Source: Argopecten irradians
Taxonomy: Eukaryota; Mollusca; Bivalvia; Pectinida; Pectinidae
Direction of reading: 5' to 3'
DNA: 64,000 nt
Assembly (NCBI RefSeq): GCF_041381155.1
Contig: NC_091138.1
Location: 33,411,604-33,475,603, forward strand
Shown: positions 11,761 through 24,088 of the stretch, in pieces
Layout: each line of letters starts with the position of its first letter
Position numbering within the stretch: the first letter of the stretch is position 1
Program-made: the position numbers and the translations under genes
The notes under the pieces: generated by a model
What the model was told of the DNA's origin: nothing
The model's input: the letters and a program-made list of their open reading frames with translations, nothing else
The model's database searches: none

Positions 11761-14700
11761 TTGACCTTCTGTGGGAGACGTAAAGTCAACATCTACTCTA
11801 TTTTCCCCTCCCTCCTACTCCCACTCCTAACCATTATGAATCATTTAGTATCTGCTATAATTCCACATGTCTCCAGCCTTCCTGGTCCAAAATTATTTAC
11901 AAAGGAAAGTGATATCTTATCATCATATTATTGATAGAATAATAAATAGCTCAATTCATTTCCATGAATCTGTTTATTAAATGAAACTAAATAACCGACG
12001 TCCTTATCCCTCACTGATAATTGTTTTAAGTTGAAAAAAAATCTAATGAAAATGACAAAAAATAATGATCAGCTAAAGATGACACTACAATAATCCATAA
12101 TCAAACGTTTTTCTCTACCATGACCCGATTGAGGATTTAAGCATGGTCGTGGTGAATTATATTTACCAAATCTTCGCATTCAAATCAGTGAGGTAGATAT
12201 GCTTAGATCTACGATGACGGTAAAAGTCTAAAAACTTATCTGGACCATTTGATTCAAATTATCACTCGTTCAAATTATTCCATGATTTTAAGACGAATTC
12301 ATTCGAGGATGAGATTGGCTTGGTTTTAAGAAAGGGTTCGCTCATTAATGAAAACCATTATAAATTAAAACTCCGTATACTATTTTTGAATACGTGTTAC
12401 AAAATCAAACTTAAAAAAGGATCAATAGTATCCTTAACAAAGCCAGACAATATCAGATCAAAGGTTTTTTTATCGCAATTATGCAAATTAACCATGCTGT
12501 TATCATTTCTTTCTTTCTAAGAACCACCAATACGTAAAGGTACGGACGGCTTTCTCTTCTTTGTTTACTCTCGATGTGTCTGACACTTAATATTTGAATT
12601 AAATCATAAAAATCGATGAGGACGGTAGCACCTGGCCAAGGTCTAAAATTTCGCGCGTGTGCGATACAGCGTCCATTTAAACAAAAGCACAAACCAAATT
12701 TCATTGCATTGCATTTGCGCATTTTGTAGAAATATTCTCAGTTGAAAAAATATTTAAGGTTTATTCGTGAGTTAATTATTTAAAAGAATCAATCATATTG
12801 TATCATCATAAAGACGGGGAATTGTGGAACACATGTTATTCACGTGAACCAATTCTGGTAAAGCGAGCCACCTGCGGTCGACAACATGACAAAGGACTGC
12901 ACATGCTAATTATGAACAGCAGATGCGGTGAATATCGATCACCACAGGAGTCACAAGTATCAATAATGCTATAAAAATCTCAATAGTCATAAAGTCGGGA
13001 AAACGCTGACAAAGCTTTCAAAAACAAGATTGCAGAATAGATAGATGGAAAGGCCACTATAGGCCAGTCATCAAAATTAGTTAACAGTTCGTATGAGTAC
13101 AGTTCAATAACAGACATTTCAAATTCCTTCCAGATTCCAAGAACATTTAGTATCCGAATTATGAAAAATGATAGTTACATATGAAATAATTAAAGTTGCA
13201 CAATGCCAAAATGAGTCGGTTTACTATTTATCTATATGCTGAATAGGTATATCAATCAATTCATGCCCTTACATATCAATTCAAACCAATGAATAAAACC
13301 CGGAAGATAGGGAAGATATCTAACATTCCATACCTCGTCAATAATCATTTATAAACATTGCAACAGGCTTAATATACAATGTTACAATGCAAATGTTACC
13401 AATTCCCATTGCATTATTATGTATGTAATTTTCAAATATTGATTTCTTAAACGCAAACTGACAAATAAATCATTCTAACAGCTGTTTCCAAATTAAGATA
13501 ATGTATATCAATATTCTATTCAAGTTCGTTGTCACGAATATATTATGAATGCACATTTGATATGTTAAACGATAGGTTTAGGAATATTTATGAAAATCAT
13601 ATTCAATAACCAAGCGATAACCTTATTTTAGCGTTTTTGATTATGACAAAAATTGACTTAATGATAATAATGCTCACTCGATCATAATTTCACTCCTACC
13701 TTTCAGGAGGTGAAAAAATTAATTAGTCACCTGCCAGTCCCAGTTAGTTTTTTTGTTTTGTTTTGGCTTTTGTTTTTGTGGGTATTTTTCTTCTCTCTAG
13801 ATTGCGTGGTCGGGTTTCTCCCACACAAAATATTTCGTATGTTTTAATCCAGGTGAAAAAGTCTATTTAAATGAATACGATTGTCTGTCCGTTATTTGTA
13901 GGCAGAGTGTTCTAAATTTTTACGCATCATCTTTCATACCTCTATAAATAAAAACCGAGAAAGGTCCGAAAAAGCGACGTTATCATGACCTTACAACAGA
14001 AACATTGACATGTTTGTAAACAATCTCAAAATTATGTTTATAAGGATAAACAAGCAATCTATTAAATCGCTCCAAAATTCTGTGAAGACCTGCTACACCG
14101 ATTCGCATAGCTTCCATAAAATGATCATATCCAGATGTGTAAATAAGTACTTAAATCTATGCTTAGCAATTTTGTATATGTATAATAATCACTTCATTAA
14201 GCTGGTTGAATTACGTATATATACAACAATATATTTTGAATTATCTCGTAAATCACAACTATGTGTTAAATGAAGACATTGGAGATATTAGATTTGATAT
14301 ATTTTTATATATCATAGTTCTTGTTTTAAAAGTATTATTCTAGATATCGGTTTCTATGGTACTTCTTGGCTCATTTAGCTCCAAACCATTTTAACCACTG
14401 CGTGTTACCTCCCTTGTGTGACGATATCAAAGTTCCAAGAAAGATAACTCTAACACATTTTTGTTAATATGGTTTATTTTATCACAGAAAGCATGATACT
14501 CTTAAGCATACCATAACATGTTCTCGTTCAACAAAACTTGATAACGTGTATCATGCTAGACAATATTGAATATCCAATTAGCATTAAACGTGTGTCAATT
14601 AATGATTAGTAAGTCAAAGTTACATTTAGCAGTTAAAGTAACTTTTGATAAAGCAAAAATATTTTTGCGTATGATAACCCCGGCACAATAAGGATTTGCA

Positions 14701-15709
14701 ATTAGTTTCTTTTTTTACGTGGTTCCTGCATATAAAAGCCAATGGGTGGTTGTATACTGTATTCTTGCAAAATTGCAAGACATCTGTAAGCGCTATTAAA
14801 AACAACACCATTACGAAATACATGTACATAAATGGGACATAAAAGTACAGATTTAAACTTTTTATCCTTATGTTATCTACCGAAAACAATGAAGTCAACT
14901 TTCACGATTACATCTACTACTTATAGTGGTACTATATGTTCCTTTTTAAACGAAACACAGTTAATAGAGAAAATCGAATTGGTTGCAAATACATCAATGC
15001 AGCATACAATGTATCATAACAAAAACTAAATTACATGCGTTTTTATATATTTGAAGAACCATTCCAATATAACGTCAGAAAAGATCCAAAGATCAATATC
15101 TGATCTGACATCTTTTTAAGATTTATTACGACGTCGCTTTTACAGCGATCGATTCAAAACTGGCCAACACAAAATATGTACCTGTACATTGGTATCTTAC
15201 CATCGGAAATGGTATGCACAAAAACCAAGTAGACTGAAAAGGAAATGTTCACAGATAATAATTATCAAATTAAGTTGATGCATATTGAGACAGATTTGCA
15301 GAACCATACTTGACAACACAGCCGATAAATATGATATACATGTATAAATATAAAACGCGAAATCAATTACTTTCAGGATTTTATGACTTTTTACATTAAG
15401 AATTCTTGTCCTCAATTGATGATCAAGGCGAAATATATATAGTCACTGGATGTAAAATCCGTGATATATTTGATAATGCTTATTCAAAAGCTGAGAACGG
15501 GTGGATAATCTTCTTTACAAAGATCACTACGTTTTAGGCCATGTCCATTTTAATTAATGGATTGTTCACCAACTAATTCTTTTCATCAGTTCAGCACCAT
15601 TTCAAACACGTTTATACGTGTGTTATTTACATTCTCTATAACTAGTTACATGGACATTACATTTGGCACATTCTGTTTCATTGTCATGGCTATTAATATA
15701 GTAAGTGCT
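11761..15709. other. Noncoding AT-rich stretch downstream of the LPMO gene
   Basis: No gene, tandem repeat or clear transposon was recognised across these roughly 4 kb. The right end probably includes the 3' untranslated region of the minus-strand LPMO gene. A minus-strand AATAAA (plus TTTATT near 15122) is one possible polyadenylation signal, without further support. Confidence 0.4.
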
Positions 15710-17099
15710 TCAATAGAACTTGTTGGCGTAATATGTCAGTAGGGTAGTGACTGTTGCTACCAGCATAGTGATTACGCGGTGATACCACGAGGTAACATGG
15801 ACAGTGCTTCCACCCGAGAAGCACTCACATACACAGGTTGATCCAACGCAGGAGTGGCACACACATGGTTGGATTCTACTGTTCTGAAATCTGCTTCGAA
15901 AGTCCTCAAAGTCTTTGTACACAACGACACCCCTGTCTGTTACTCGACCAAAGGTTTGTGTTTGTGTCATACGAGTGCTGTCTTGTTGACCTGGGACTGT
16001 TGCCCAAGGGTCTGACGCAAATGTTAGGCCATTCGGCGGTGGAGGGGGAACCGTCATGGAGTTTGACGTCTTCATGTTTTCGCCCGTGATGAGAGATAGG
16101 CCTTCTTGTATGTCAGGATGACCTATCGCAATATCAGCACATCCATAGAACTGCTCTTGGTTTCCACAACCAAGACACTGTTCCCCAGTGATTGCATCTC
16201 TTCCCCAACTATTTCCAGCGTTGTATTTCCACTGGAACAGACAGTCACGACACCGAACACCACTTGGCAACCGTACTTGCAACTCCAGTTTTTGGTAGCC
16301 ATTTTTGTCGGGTACAGGGTATCTAGTTCCTCGGATGTCAGGATTCACAACCTCAAGCACATACTGATCGAGACATTCCTGTGTGACTTTCTTCTTTGGG
16401 TCGTCGTTCACACACAGTTTAAACTCGAAATAGCCTTTGTGATTGGCTGTCAACTCTACGACAACTCTCATCACCTGACCTGGCTGGAACGTGCGTACTA
16501 CGATGCCATTTGCATATTTCCCGCCAGCTTCGTTTTCGTGTCTTCCAGCATAATTGTCACCACACAGTCCACATTTACCACCGTTTTGTTCATATTGAAC
16601 CTGAAAACAAATAATTGATGCCTATATACAGTATATCGAATACACTTTGGCTTGTATTAGAAACTGAGCAGTTGTGCTCGGTGTCTTGTAATGTAAATGT
16701 ACAATTTGAATCAAAAGCAATGTTATAATATGCATGCCAAAGTTGAACTGCTTAATAAAATGCTCAAAACGGCGTTGACATGTTTTTATTATTCACCTTA
16801 GCCATTACTTCACATGAACTCTTATAATGTAAGCGAACTTATCTTTAAAAAAAACAACAACATATAATTCACATAACATTAATCAAATATACCGCCACTT
16901 ATTTCTAGTTACTATAGTAACCTTTGTTTACCTGAACTCCTCCGCAGTAGAGTTGGTTATCGTTATAGTTCGGTGGATTATTGAAGCCGTATCTCCACAT
17001 AGTGGACCGAGATGGTGGATCTATCAACCGACCGTGACCATGAACAATGTCTACGGCGCATGTCAGGAAAAAGTTGAAAAGCAGGATCTTCAACCACAT
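15710..17099 (-). CDS. AA15-family lytic polysaccharide monooxygenase (chitin-active), two coding exons
   Basis: Copper-dependent enzyme of the AA15 family, known to cleave chitin (sometimes cellulose) oxidatively outside the cell. Coding exons are 17099-16932 and 16600-15710; the donor CAG|GTAAAC and acceptor TTTTCAG|GTTCAA join in phase 0, giving 352 aa. Residues 1-21 form a signal peptide, so the mature protein starts at His22 (HGRLIDPPSRS), as needed for the N-terminal histidine brace. His110 (ANHKGYFEF) is the likely second brace residue and Tyr208 (QFYGCADIAI) the axial tyrosine. QWKYNAGNSWG at 179-189 and the paired cysteines are typical. After a Pro-rich linker (about 241-245) comes a Cys cluster (302-316, CVCHSCVGSTCVCEC), then a hydrophobic end (about 332-350) suggesting a GPI anchor or membrane tether. 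An acceptor 11 bases before the ATG (17110/17111) implies an upstream noncoding exon. The family call is firm; anchoring is inference. Confidence 0.93.
16601..16931 (-). other. Intron 1 of the LPMO coding region
   Basis: 331 bases, minus-strand GT...AG, phase 0. It separates the exon carrying the signal peptide and N-terminal His from the exon carrying the rest of the catalytic domain. AT-rich, with no repeat recognised. Confidence 0.9.
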
Positions 17100-17111
17100 T
17101 TTTTCTCTTCC

Positions 17112-17399
17112 TGCAATTTCAATGAAACATAGTATAAAAGTAACATCTTTTGCACTGATAAGCATTATTACTATAACTTACTGTAATTTTTCACAAGGTT
17201 ATAGATGATAATTACATAAATTTATAAAATTGATTATACAGTGCATATGATTTTATAGCATGACTGTTTTTATAAATGCGTCACTTCCCTAAGGTTGTCT
17301 AGTTAGCTTGGTAACCGTAAAGCAGAAACCCTTCACAACTATGAATAATCACCAAAATAATAGAACGAATTGCTTTAGCACATAAAATATATAATATAA
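17112..17399. other. Upstream region or 5'-UTR intron of the LPMO gene
   Basis: Because a good acceptor (ATTGCAG) lies just before the 5'-UTR end at 17110, this stretch is probably the beginning (3' side) of a 5'-UTR intron. No promoter or first exon could be placed. Confidence 0.3.
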
Positions 17400-17560
17400 A
17401 CCAACTTTCATTCACGACCACTCAATTTTGCGATTTCAGTTTGAAACTTAGTTCGCGGGCATACATTTTTGCGGATTCAAAATCTTAACTGAATTACCAT
17501 ATCAATCGCAAAAAATATATTAAGTCAATCGCCAGCGAAAGAAAGATGATTTACAGTAGT
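17400..17560. mobile_element. CGCGA-rich MITE-like repeat, copy 3
   Basis: Starts AACCAACTTTCATTCACGA and ends GCGAAAGAAAGATGATTTACAGTAGT, forming imperfect inverted ends. Internal TTCGCGGGC and AATCGC words match the other copies. Confidence 0.5.
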
Positions 17561-17884
17561 GTAGTATCTTACAATAATATGTAGTATCATTGTATTCACG
17601 GCATCTGTTCATCAACTCAAGTTTCAGTGTAGTATGTCATTTTTTATATTCAATTTTCTTGTATCGTCAGTATAAGGTGTTTTAGCAGGATTAAATTTTA
17701 TTATGAAATACATAGCTATCAATTTAGGGTAAATTGTGCAAAATATGTTTCTTTTTACACAATGATTTCATTTGTTCACAAGTTGTACTGTAGTTGTAGA
17801 TTTAACTCCCTTACAATTCCAATGAAATATTCAAGGATATAATAACCAAATAAAGAATAACATACCGTTACAACCATATTCTTA

Positions 17885-18131
17885 TTAAGGTCTCCACCGC
17901 TGAAGAATGGTATTTTTTCTCGATCAAAAACAGGGGCAGACGATTTAGTATTTTTTCAGTTACAAAAGTTGCATCACGAAAAAATTAGTGACGCTATGTC
18001 CTATATGGAATGAACTACTTATTGCGCATGCTCCAAAAGCAAATCAAATTATTTTATATTACTTTTTTGTGTTAATTAGACATATACATACATGATTAAA
18101 CACAAATTATTGTTCAAGCGGAGCTTCTTGA
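17885..18131. mobile_element. TTAA/CCACCGCTGA repeat family, copy 1 (shortened)
   Basis: Starts TTAAGGTCTCCACCGCTGAA and ends near TTCAAGCGGAGCTTCTTG. The interior (AAACAGGGGCAGACGAT, CTATATGGAATGAA, GTGTTAATTAGACATATAC, TTATTGTTCAAGCGG) matches copies at 34601 and 59674. This copy lacks an internal segment around TTACTTACTTTACATC. A non-autonomous DNA transposon is likely. Confidence 0.6.
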
Positions 18132-21100
18132 AAACCATAACATCTAAAATGGGACGGCAATGAAATAACAGATTATTTTTAGCAAAAATATTAATTTTAT
18201 TCTAGCACTTCACAACACGGAAAACTATAGATAATTTGCATGCTGTGTTAGGAGATGTGGTATGTTTTCGCTATGCAAAAATAATGCTAATCGAGTGAGT
18301 GCATATTTTACTGTGTAAATCTCTGGACAATTTTGTCTATGCGACATGTGCCTACATCACCTGAAAGTACGTGTCGGATTAATACCTGTATGAGCGAAAA
18401 TTGACCCCGGACTGATCACTAGCAGTGTATTGGCAGTTTTGAGTGAATGATTGACCAGAAGTCTATAGTCTAATGACAGCTTAGCCTATACATTCAGGTC
18501 AAGGATATGTTAGGTTCATAAGCACTCAGCGACACTAATGTTACATAGAGTTACAAATATGATAATAAACGGATTATACTCTTCGTACTCCGCGCGATAT
18601 ATCTGTGATACATTACGTTACATAGAAAGTAAACGAATCACATTGATGCACTTTTCCATTTTCGTTATTATCTATTGTTGTGTGGGCATTTTGTTTCACG
18701 CTAGCAGTAAAGATCATTGACTTTTGTTAGAGATCGTTGAAATGGCCCTAGTTTATATTTGGGTACAATTAAGGACGTGTCCGTTATCTAGTTGTTAAAA
18801 CCGGACTAACAAAAAAAGGAAATGACTCAAGGTGACCTTTTGTAATGTGACAAGAAACTGTCCTCGTGGATACCCAATTCGTGACCCAGAAATTGAAGCT
18901 GTTAGTATATTTGTATCTTTTTATGAGTAATTTATTACTTGAGTACTGACTTGAAGATGCTCCACCGCCTACAGAGTATAAGCGATACCCATCATTCAAA
19001 CATTAACTGATGTATAATCGTGTTTATAATATGTCTAATTAACACAAAATATGTGTAAAACCATTTGTTTTACATCTGGTGCATGGGCAATCAGCACTTC
19101 AGTCCATACAGGTCATAGTGCCATCGGGACATAATTAATTATTTTTAATATTTCATCTTGAATTTAAGAATTTAAGAATTTAATTTCTATCATCTTAATT
19201 ATCATTATGAATCCTTCATTCATCATCTTTAATTCACCAATTTTGAAAATTTGATAAAGTTTACAACATTTTGTAAAGTACAAATGATTGGCTAATGGCT
19301 AATACTAGTAATCACGAATACCAGTCAAAACAATAAATGCCACATTACGTTACACGATAAACAAACGTGACATCATTATGTTAATGAGATTATGCAGTTA
19401 TTTTTATAAACAATTAAATTGGCATTAAAAATGAGAGATAATTATGTTACCTTGGTAACGATATACGCATATTAACATAAAAACTTGACATGTTCGTGCA
19501 CTCTAATTTGAATGCATGATGTCCTAAAACAGCACGCGGATAACATAAAACAGAAACATCATTTTACATTAATGCCATGCACACATTATCACTGTTTTGT
19601 TTTGTGTTCTACGCCTGAAGTACGTCTTTAGCAACACTGGAAGTACGAACTACGAAGTGTTTGTATTTGTCGATATCATATTTACAATTTATTACTTTTT
19701 GGGGTTTTTAAAAAGTATTTGTTTAAAGTTAGTTTAAAATTTGATGTAGCAATAACATCAACGTTTTATACGAGTACCAGTCATTTATAGTGTATTTTTC
19801 CCACTCGGTTTGACTGTTTCTGAATGATCTTAATTACACCTTCTTTATATTTTGACATTCAAAGTTCAACAAAAAGTTATAGGGACAGTATTCTGTATTT
19901 GCATATTACAAAATTTCGCCCTGCAGAATAGGTTTGATTGTAACATCATGTGATTGTGAGCGTGATGCTTTTCAGAGAAAATAAGTGAGTTACACTCAAA
20001 ACACAATGACGTCACAATGGATACCAACCAGGAGTTACGAAACAAAAAGAAACACATACGTCAACAAAAAAGCAAATAGAACTGTAAACGTAAACGATAG
20101 ATCAAACGTTCAACATTCGTAAACAATAACAAATGATATACTACTTGTCATTTCAGACAACAACTCGTAATTTCCGGGACAAGGTTGTCTCAGTTATAAA
20201 ACAATCAATCACCAGCGAAAACAAGAGCCTGTCGAGTAATGGAGATAAGAAAAAATCAGGATCACTATACCTTTTAAGCACTGGCCTTCTTTTACAAGGA
20301 CATCAACGTGGTTATAAATCTAGCAATTATATAAATCCAGTGTCTATGTCATGCAATTAGATCGTATTTTTCCCACAGACAACAGGCTTTTTTGTTGTTT
20401 TTCGTTTTTTACTTGTCTATTTTTTGTAAATAACAGATACTAAAATAACTTTTATTTTGAATCATTTCGCGATTTAACCTATTATAACCTATTCCTATAA
20501 GTCTTGATATCAAAAACACGTCCTAGATCCAACATACGCACAAAAGTCCAAAAAATATTGATGAAAAGAAAAAATGAAAAAAAAAAAACAACAACACATA
20601 AATGTGAGTAAAATATGAAGGTTTACCAAAAATCATCTTATACTACCATGACATGTCTCGATTTTAGCAAAATGACAAATGATAATCAAAGGGTAGCAAC
20701 CTATTCGAAACATAAGGGAAAAAATTATAAGGAAATTATAGCTATACATCAAATCTCGCCATACCACCAGAGGGATATATTTGTCGACCAGAAAAGTAAT
20801 ATTAATTGGTTGAGAACTGATGATAAAATAGTTTCCATGTATTGCCTCACTTAAATTTAAAAAAAACACCCAGAAGCTCATTTCTTATCTATTTTAGTCG
20901 CTTTAGACGATCATATAATGGAATAAATATATATTGTGGTTCGCCTCACCCTGCACCTGAAGGCTGTTGAAGTGAGAGAATCCTGTTTATAACACATTTG
21001 CTATACATTATAGTTATAGTGATATTCTAGTCAAACACGTCTCTCTACTTTAGAGTATCTAATACAGTGTTATAAATCATTGCCATACCACTGGCTGTCA

Positions 21101-21484
21101 GTCCCAGGTATGCAGGTATATTTATATAAAACATATCGGCGTCACATCTCACAGTACTAGATTATGATTACATAATTAGTAATTTATCATTCGATGTAAA
21201 TAAAAAATCCTGACTATGGTCGTCTTTGTCTATCGGTTAACGCACACAAAGATATATTTATTATACCTGTGGTACTCTAATAATAGCATTTATTTATTTT
21301 TATTTTTTGTAGTTTTAATTTTTTCATAATCTTCGATTTTTTAGATTTAAAAAATACTTGATAGTTGTATTGCATGAATTCATTTTTAGTGTTCACACTT
21401 AAAAAACAAAATGGCAAACAACAAATATCACCATTGTACAATGTACTTCAAATAACGCTTTTGAACAACGTAATGAGGGAAGCG
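18132..21484. other. Noncoding AT-rich stretch
   Basis: Only short open frames with low-complexity products. Direct repetition of TTTAAGAA near 19160 and an A-run near 20576 are minor features. No gene recognised. Confidence 0.4.
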
Positions 21485-21710
21485 TATACTGTAAGCGGGT
21501 TTATTTTTTTTTTTTTTTTTTTTCATTGTTTTTTTTTTTTTTTTGTTGTTTTGTTTTTGCGATTGATATTCACGTAAAGGTGTCGCGAAATCTCTACTTC
21601 AAGTACGAAACATATTCTTAAACTGAAAATGGAAAATGCGATATTAAATCGAGGTGAAAAAGGTGAACACGCGAAATTAAGTCGTCGCGAAAATAAGTAT
21701 CAAACAAAGC
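21485..21710. mobile_element. CGCGA-rich MITE-like repeat, copy 4, with poly-T tract
   Basis: Starts TATACTGTAAGCGGG and ends GTCGCGAAAATAAGTATC. A long interrupted T tract (about 21503-21560) sits just inside the left end. Words such as GTGTCGCGAAAT and ACGCGAAATTAAGTCG match the family. Confidence 0.5.
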
Positions 21711-24088
21711 ACCAAGTGGAGGGTTGTGATACACTTACAATTCACGCTCTTATTCAGCATTGTTTTACAATAACAATAAACTTAGTCATGCATGTCGAAC
21801 ACTGATTCATTAGTGTGGTAATTGAGGACTACCATATAAATCACATACAAACTCAGCCATACACAGGTCATAAAGTATCATTGTTAAATCCCTATAGATC
21901 AGTTCACTAATTACATTCTCATTTGCTTATCACGAAATGCACGCACCTGCATGGTTTTTTTTAAATAATAATGATTTGAAAACATTAAATTTATGTGTTG
22001 ATGTTTATGTATTTTTATTTTTTAATTGCTATGACGCAAAAAAGAGTGATCCCCATTTATTGATATCTTGTCTAATCGTTTTGAGTTAGATAAGAATTTT
22101 GTTATTTTAATATTCATCTCTTTACACACTAGAAAATCGTCATAGTCATGAATTTTTGCATGATTATGAAAATAGCAAAAATGTTAGGCTTTTGTTCGTA
22201 CATGTAATATAAAACAAGATGGAAAATGTAACTATTAATAAAAACATACCTAAACCTTAAGAAATATGATTTAAAATATTCTCTAGATTTTACAAAAACA
22301 CATCTTTCAAAGTAGTAAGCAATAGCTAATAATTCATACCAAAATTTTAATCGAGTAAGTAACGTCTTCAAAACATTAAGGAGACATATTCATATAACCA
22401 TTGTATACTTTATTTCTGAATCCTTATATTTCTTTATACTTTTATCAATGTATGACAAATAAAATACGGTTTAGACTAAAACATTTTGTGGCCATAGACT
22501 AATTTCTAATTAAGTAATATTCTATCTAAGTATTACAATGTCAAAGTCACTGGATAGCAGGCGGATTGTGCGATAAAATTATCATATTATTTATTTTGCT
22601 GCAGTTTTAGAATTACAATACGAATAATTCCAAAAAAGAGTTATTGTTTCCTAATATCATTAGCAAAAGTGTAAAAGATAGAGTGACAGATTTCCCATAT
22701 AGTATTTATCCTTTGTATATCATAATGTATATATCATCTACCTGATGAATAATAAGTAGACATGATATGTACGGTAATATAAATGTCTTATGCATACAGG
22801 GACATGCTCGTACTGTCCAACTGGACAGCAAGCTAGCATTGGTGTATACCAATCTGTATATATATATACGACAGGTAAATTTTACATATAGTCAGGTATA
22901 ATATTATGTCATATGTACATAACGTTTATTTGTGACTCAGTCGAGGAAATATACTTCGCTAATGATGGCGTCTTATATACGGATGGGTTAATTTGCTAGA
23001 AAATCCTATCTAGATTCTGATACATCACTCTACAGAATGATGTTTTATTATAAGAATTGACGAAATTATAATTTCTGTAAACTTCTTAAAAGCTACATCC
23101 GAAATGTTAATTCAAAACATAGCTGAATATAGATATAAACGTTCTCATTATGTTAAACAAAGCAATACCTGTGCATTTCTTTCTAGCAAATAAGAAAAAC
23201 GTGGCTATGGATGTTATATTAGATTATAAATTTACTCTCTTTTCGTCGTGACATTCATGAACACATAACTCAAACGAAATCAGAAATCAAGACCTCGCTC
23301 ACTTGTCAAGTACTGCCCTATTCTACTTAAAGATAATGAACATTAATGAAATAATAGAATGACATAAATAAAGTCCATACTTACTTGTAATGTACCTCCG
23401 CTGTATATCAACCAAATATATGTTGTCTTCAAACTAAAAATCCAGATCAATCCCCTTGAGTCCCTATTTAAGGTCACATGAAATATACGATGAACGGAAG
23501 AGAGCGGTCATGAGTTAGGATATCTGCCTGTCCGTTACGACCGTATGACAGAGTCTTAATCAGGATATGATTCACAATTAAATTTGAGATTCATATAGCC
23601 CACGCGTAGATAAGGTAAGCTGCTAGTTGATATGGAGTTTTAGCAACACAACACTTTCACCTGATTAAACCAAATTATCGGCGTCACATCTTCGTGTTGA
23701 TAAAATATCCCCATGATTTTGAAACACACAAAAAGCTATCATCACATGCATTCCATTTACATGTTTATCAAGATGAAATCACATCCTTTTACTAATACAC
23801 CTTTTCTTTGAACAAAGAACCCTGATCATCGTATTGACCAAACTACAGAAATATGACCGGTGCATATTGATGTCCGCTGATGACGTCACTGTCCTTACTT
23901 TGGGACGGACATGAGGTAGTGCTGTTGGGAGATCGTTGATAGATCACTATGCTATGACCGCCGGCTAGTTATTACACGTATATATAAAGTGTCTTAACGA
24001 ATCGTTGGTAGGTTACTTGTAAAACATCAACCGTACATGACCCTGCCTTACCTTCCCTCGTGTACTTAATGGGTGTAAAAGGTGCCAA
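21711..24088. other. Noncoding AT-rich stretch
   Basis: No gene, RNA gene or obvious mobile element. It ends at the sharp start of the 52-bp minisatellite. Confidence 0.4.

Noticed and set aside
16106-16618. 170-codon plus-strand reading frame
   Set aside because: It is the antisense of the LPMO second exon, which has catalytic motifs and correct splice sites on the minus strand.
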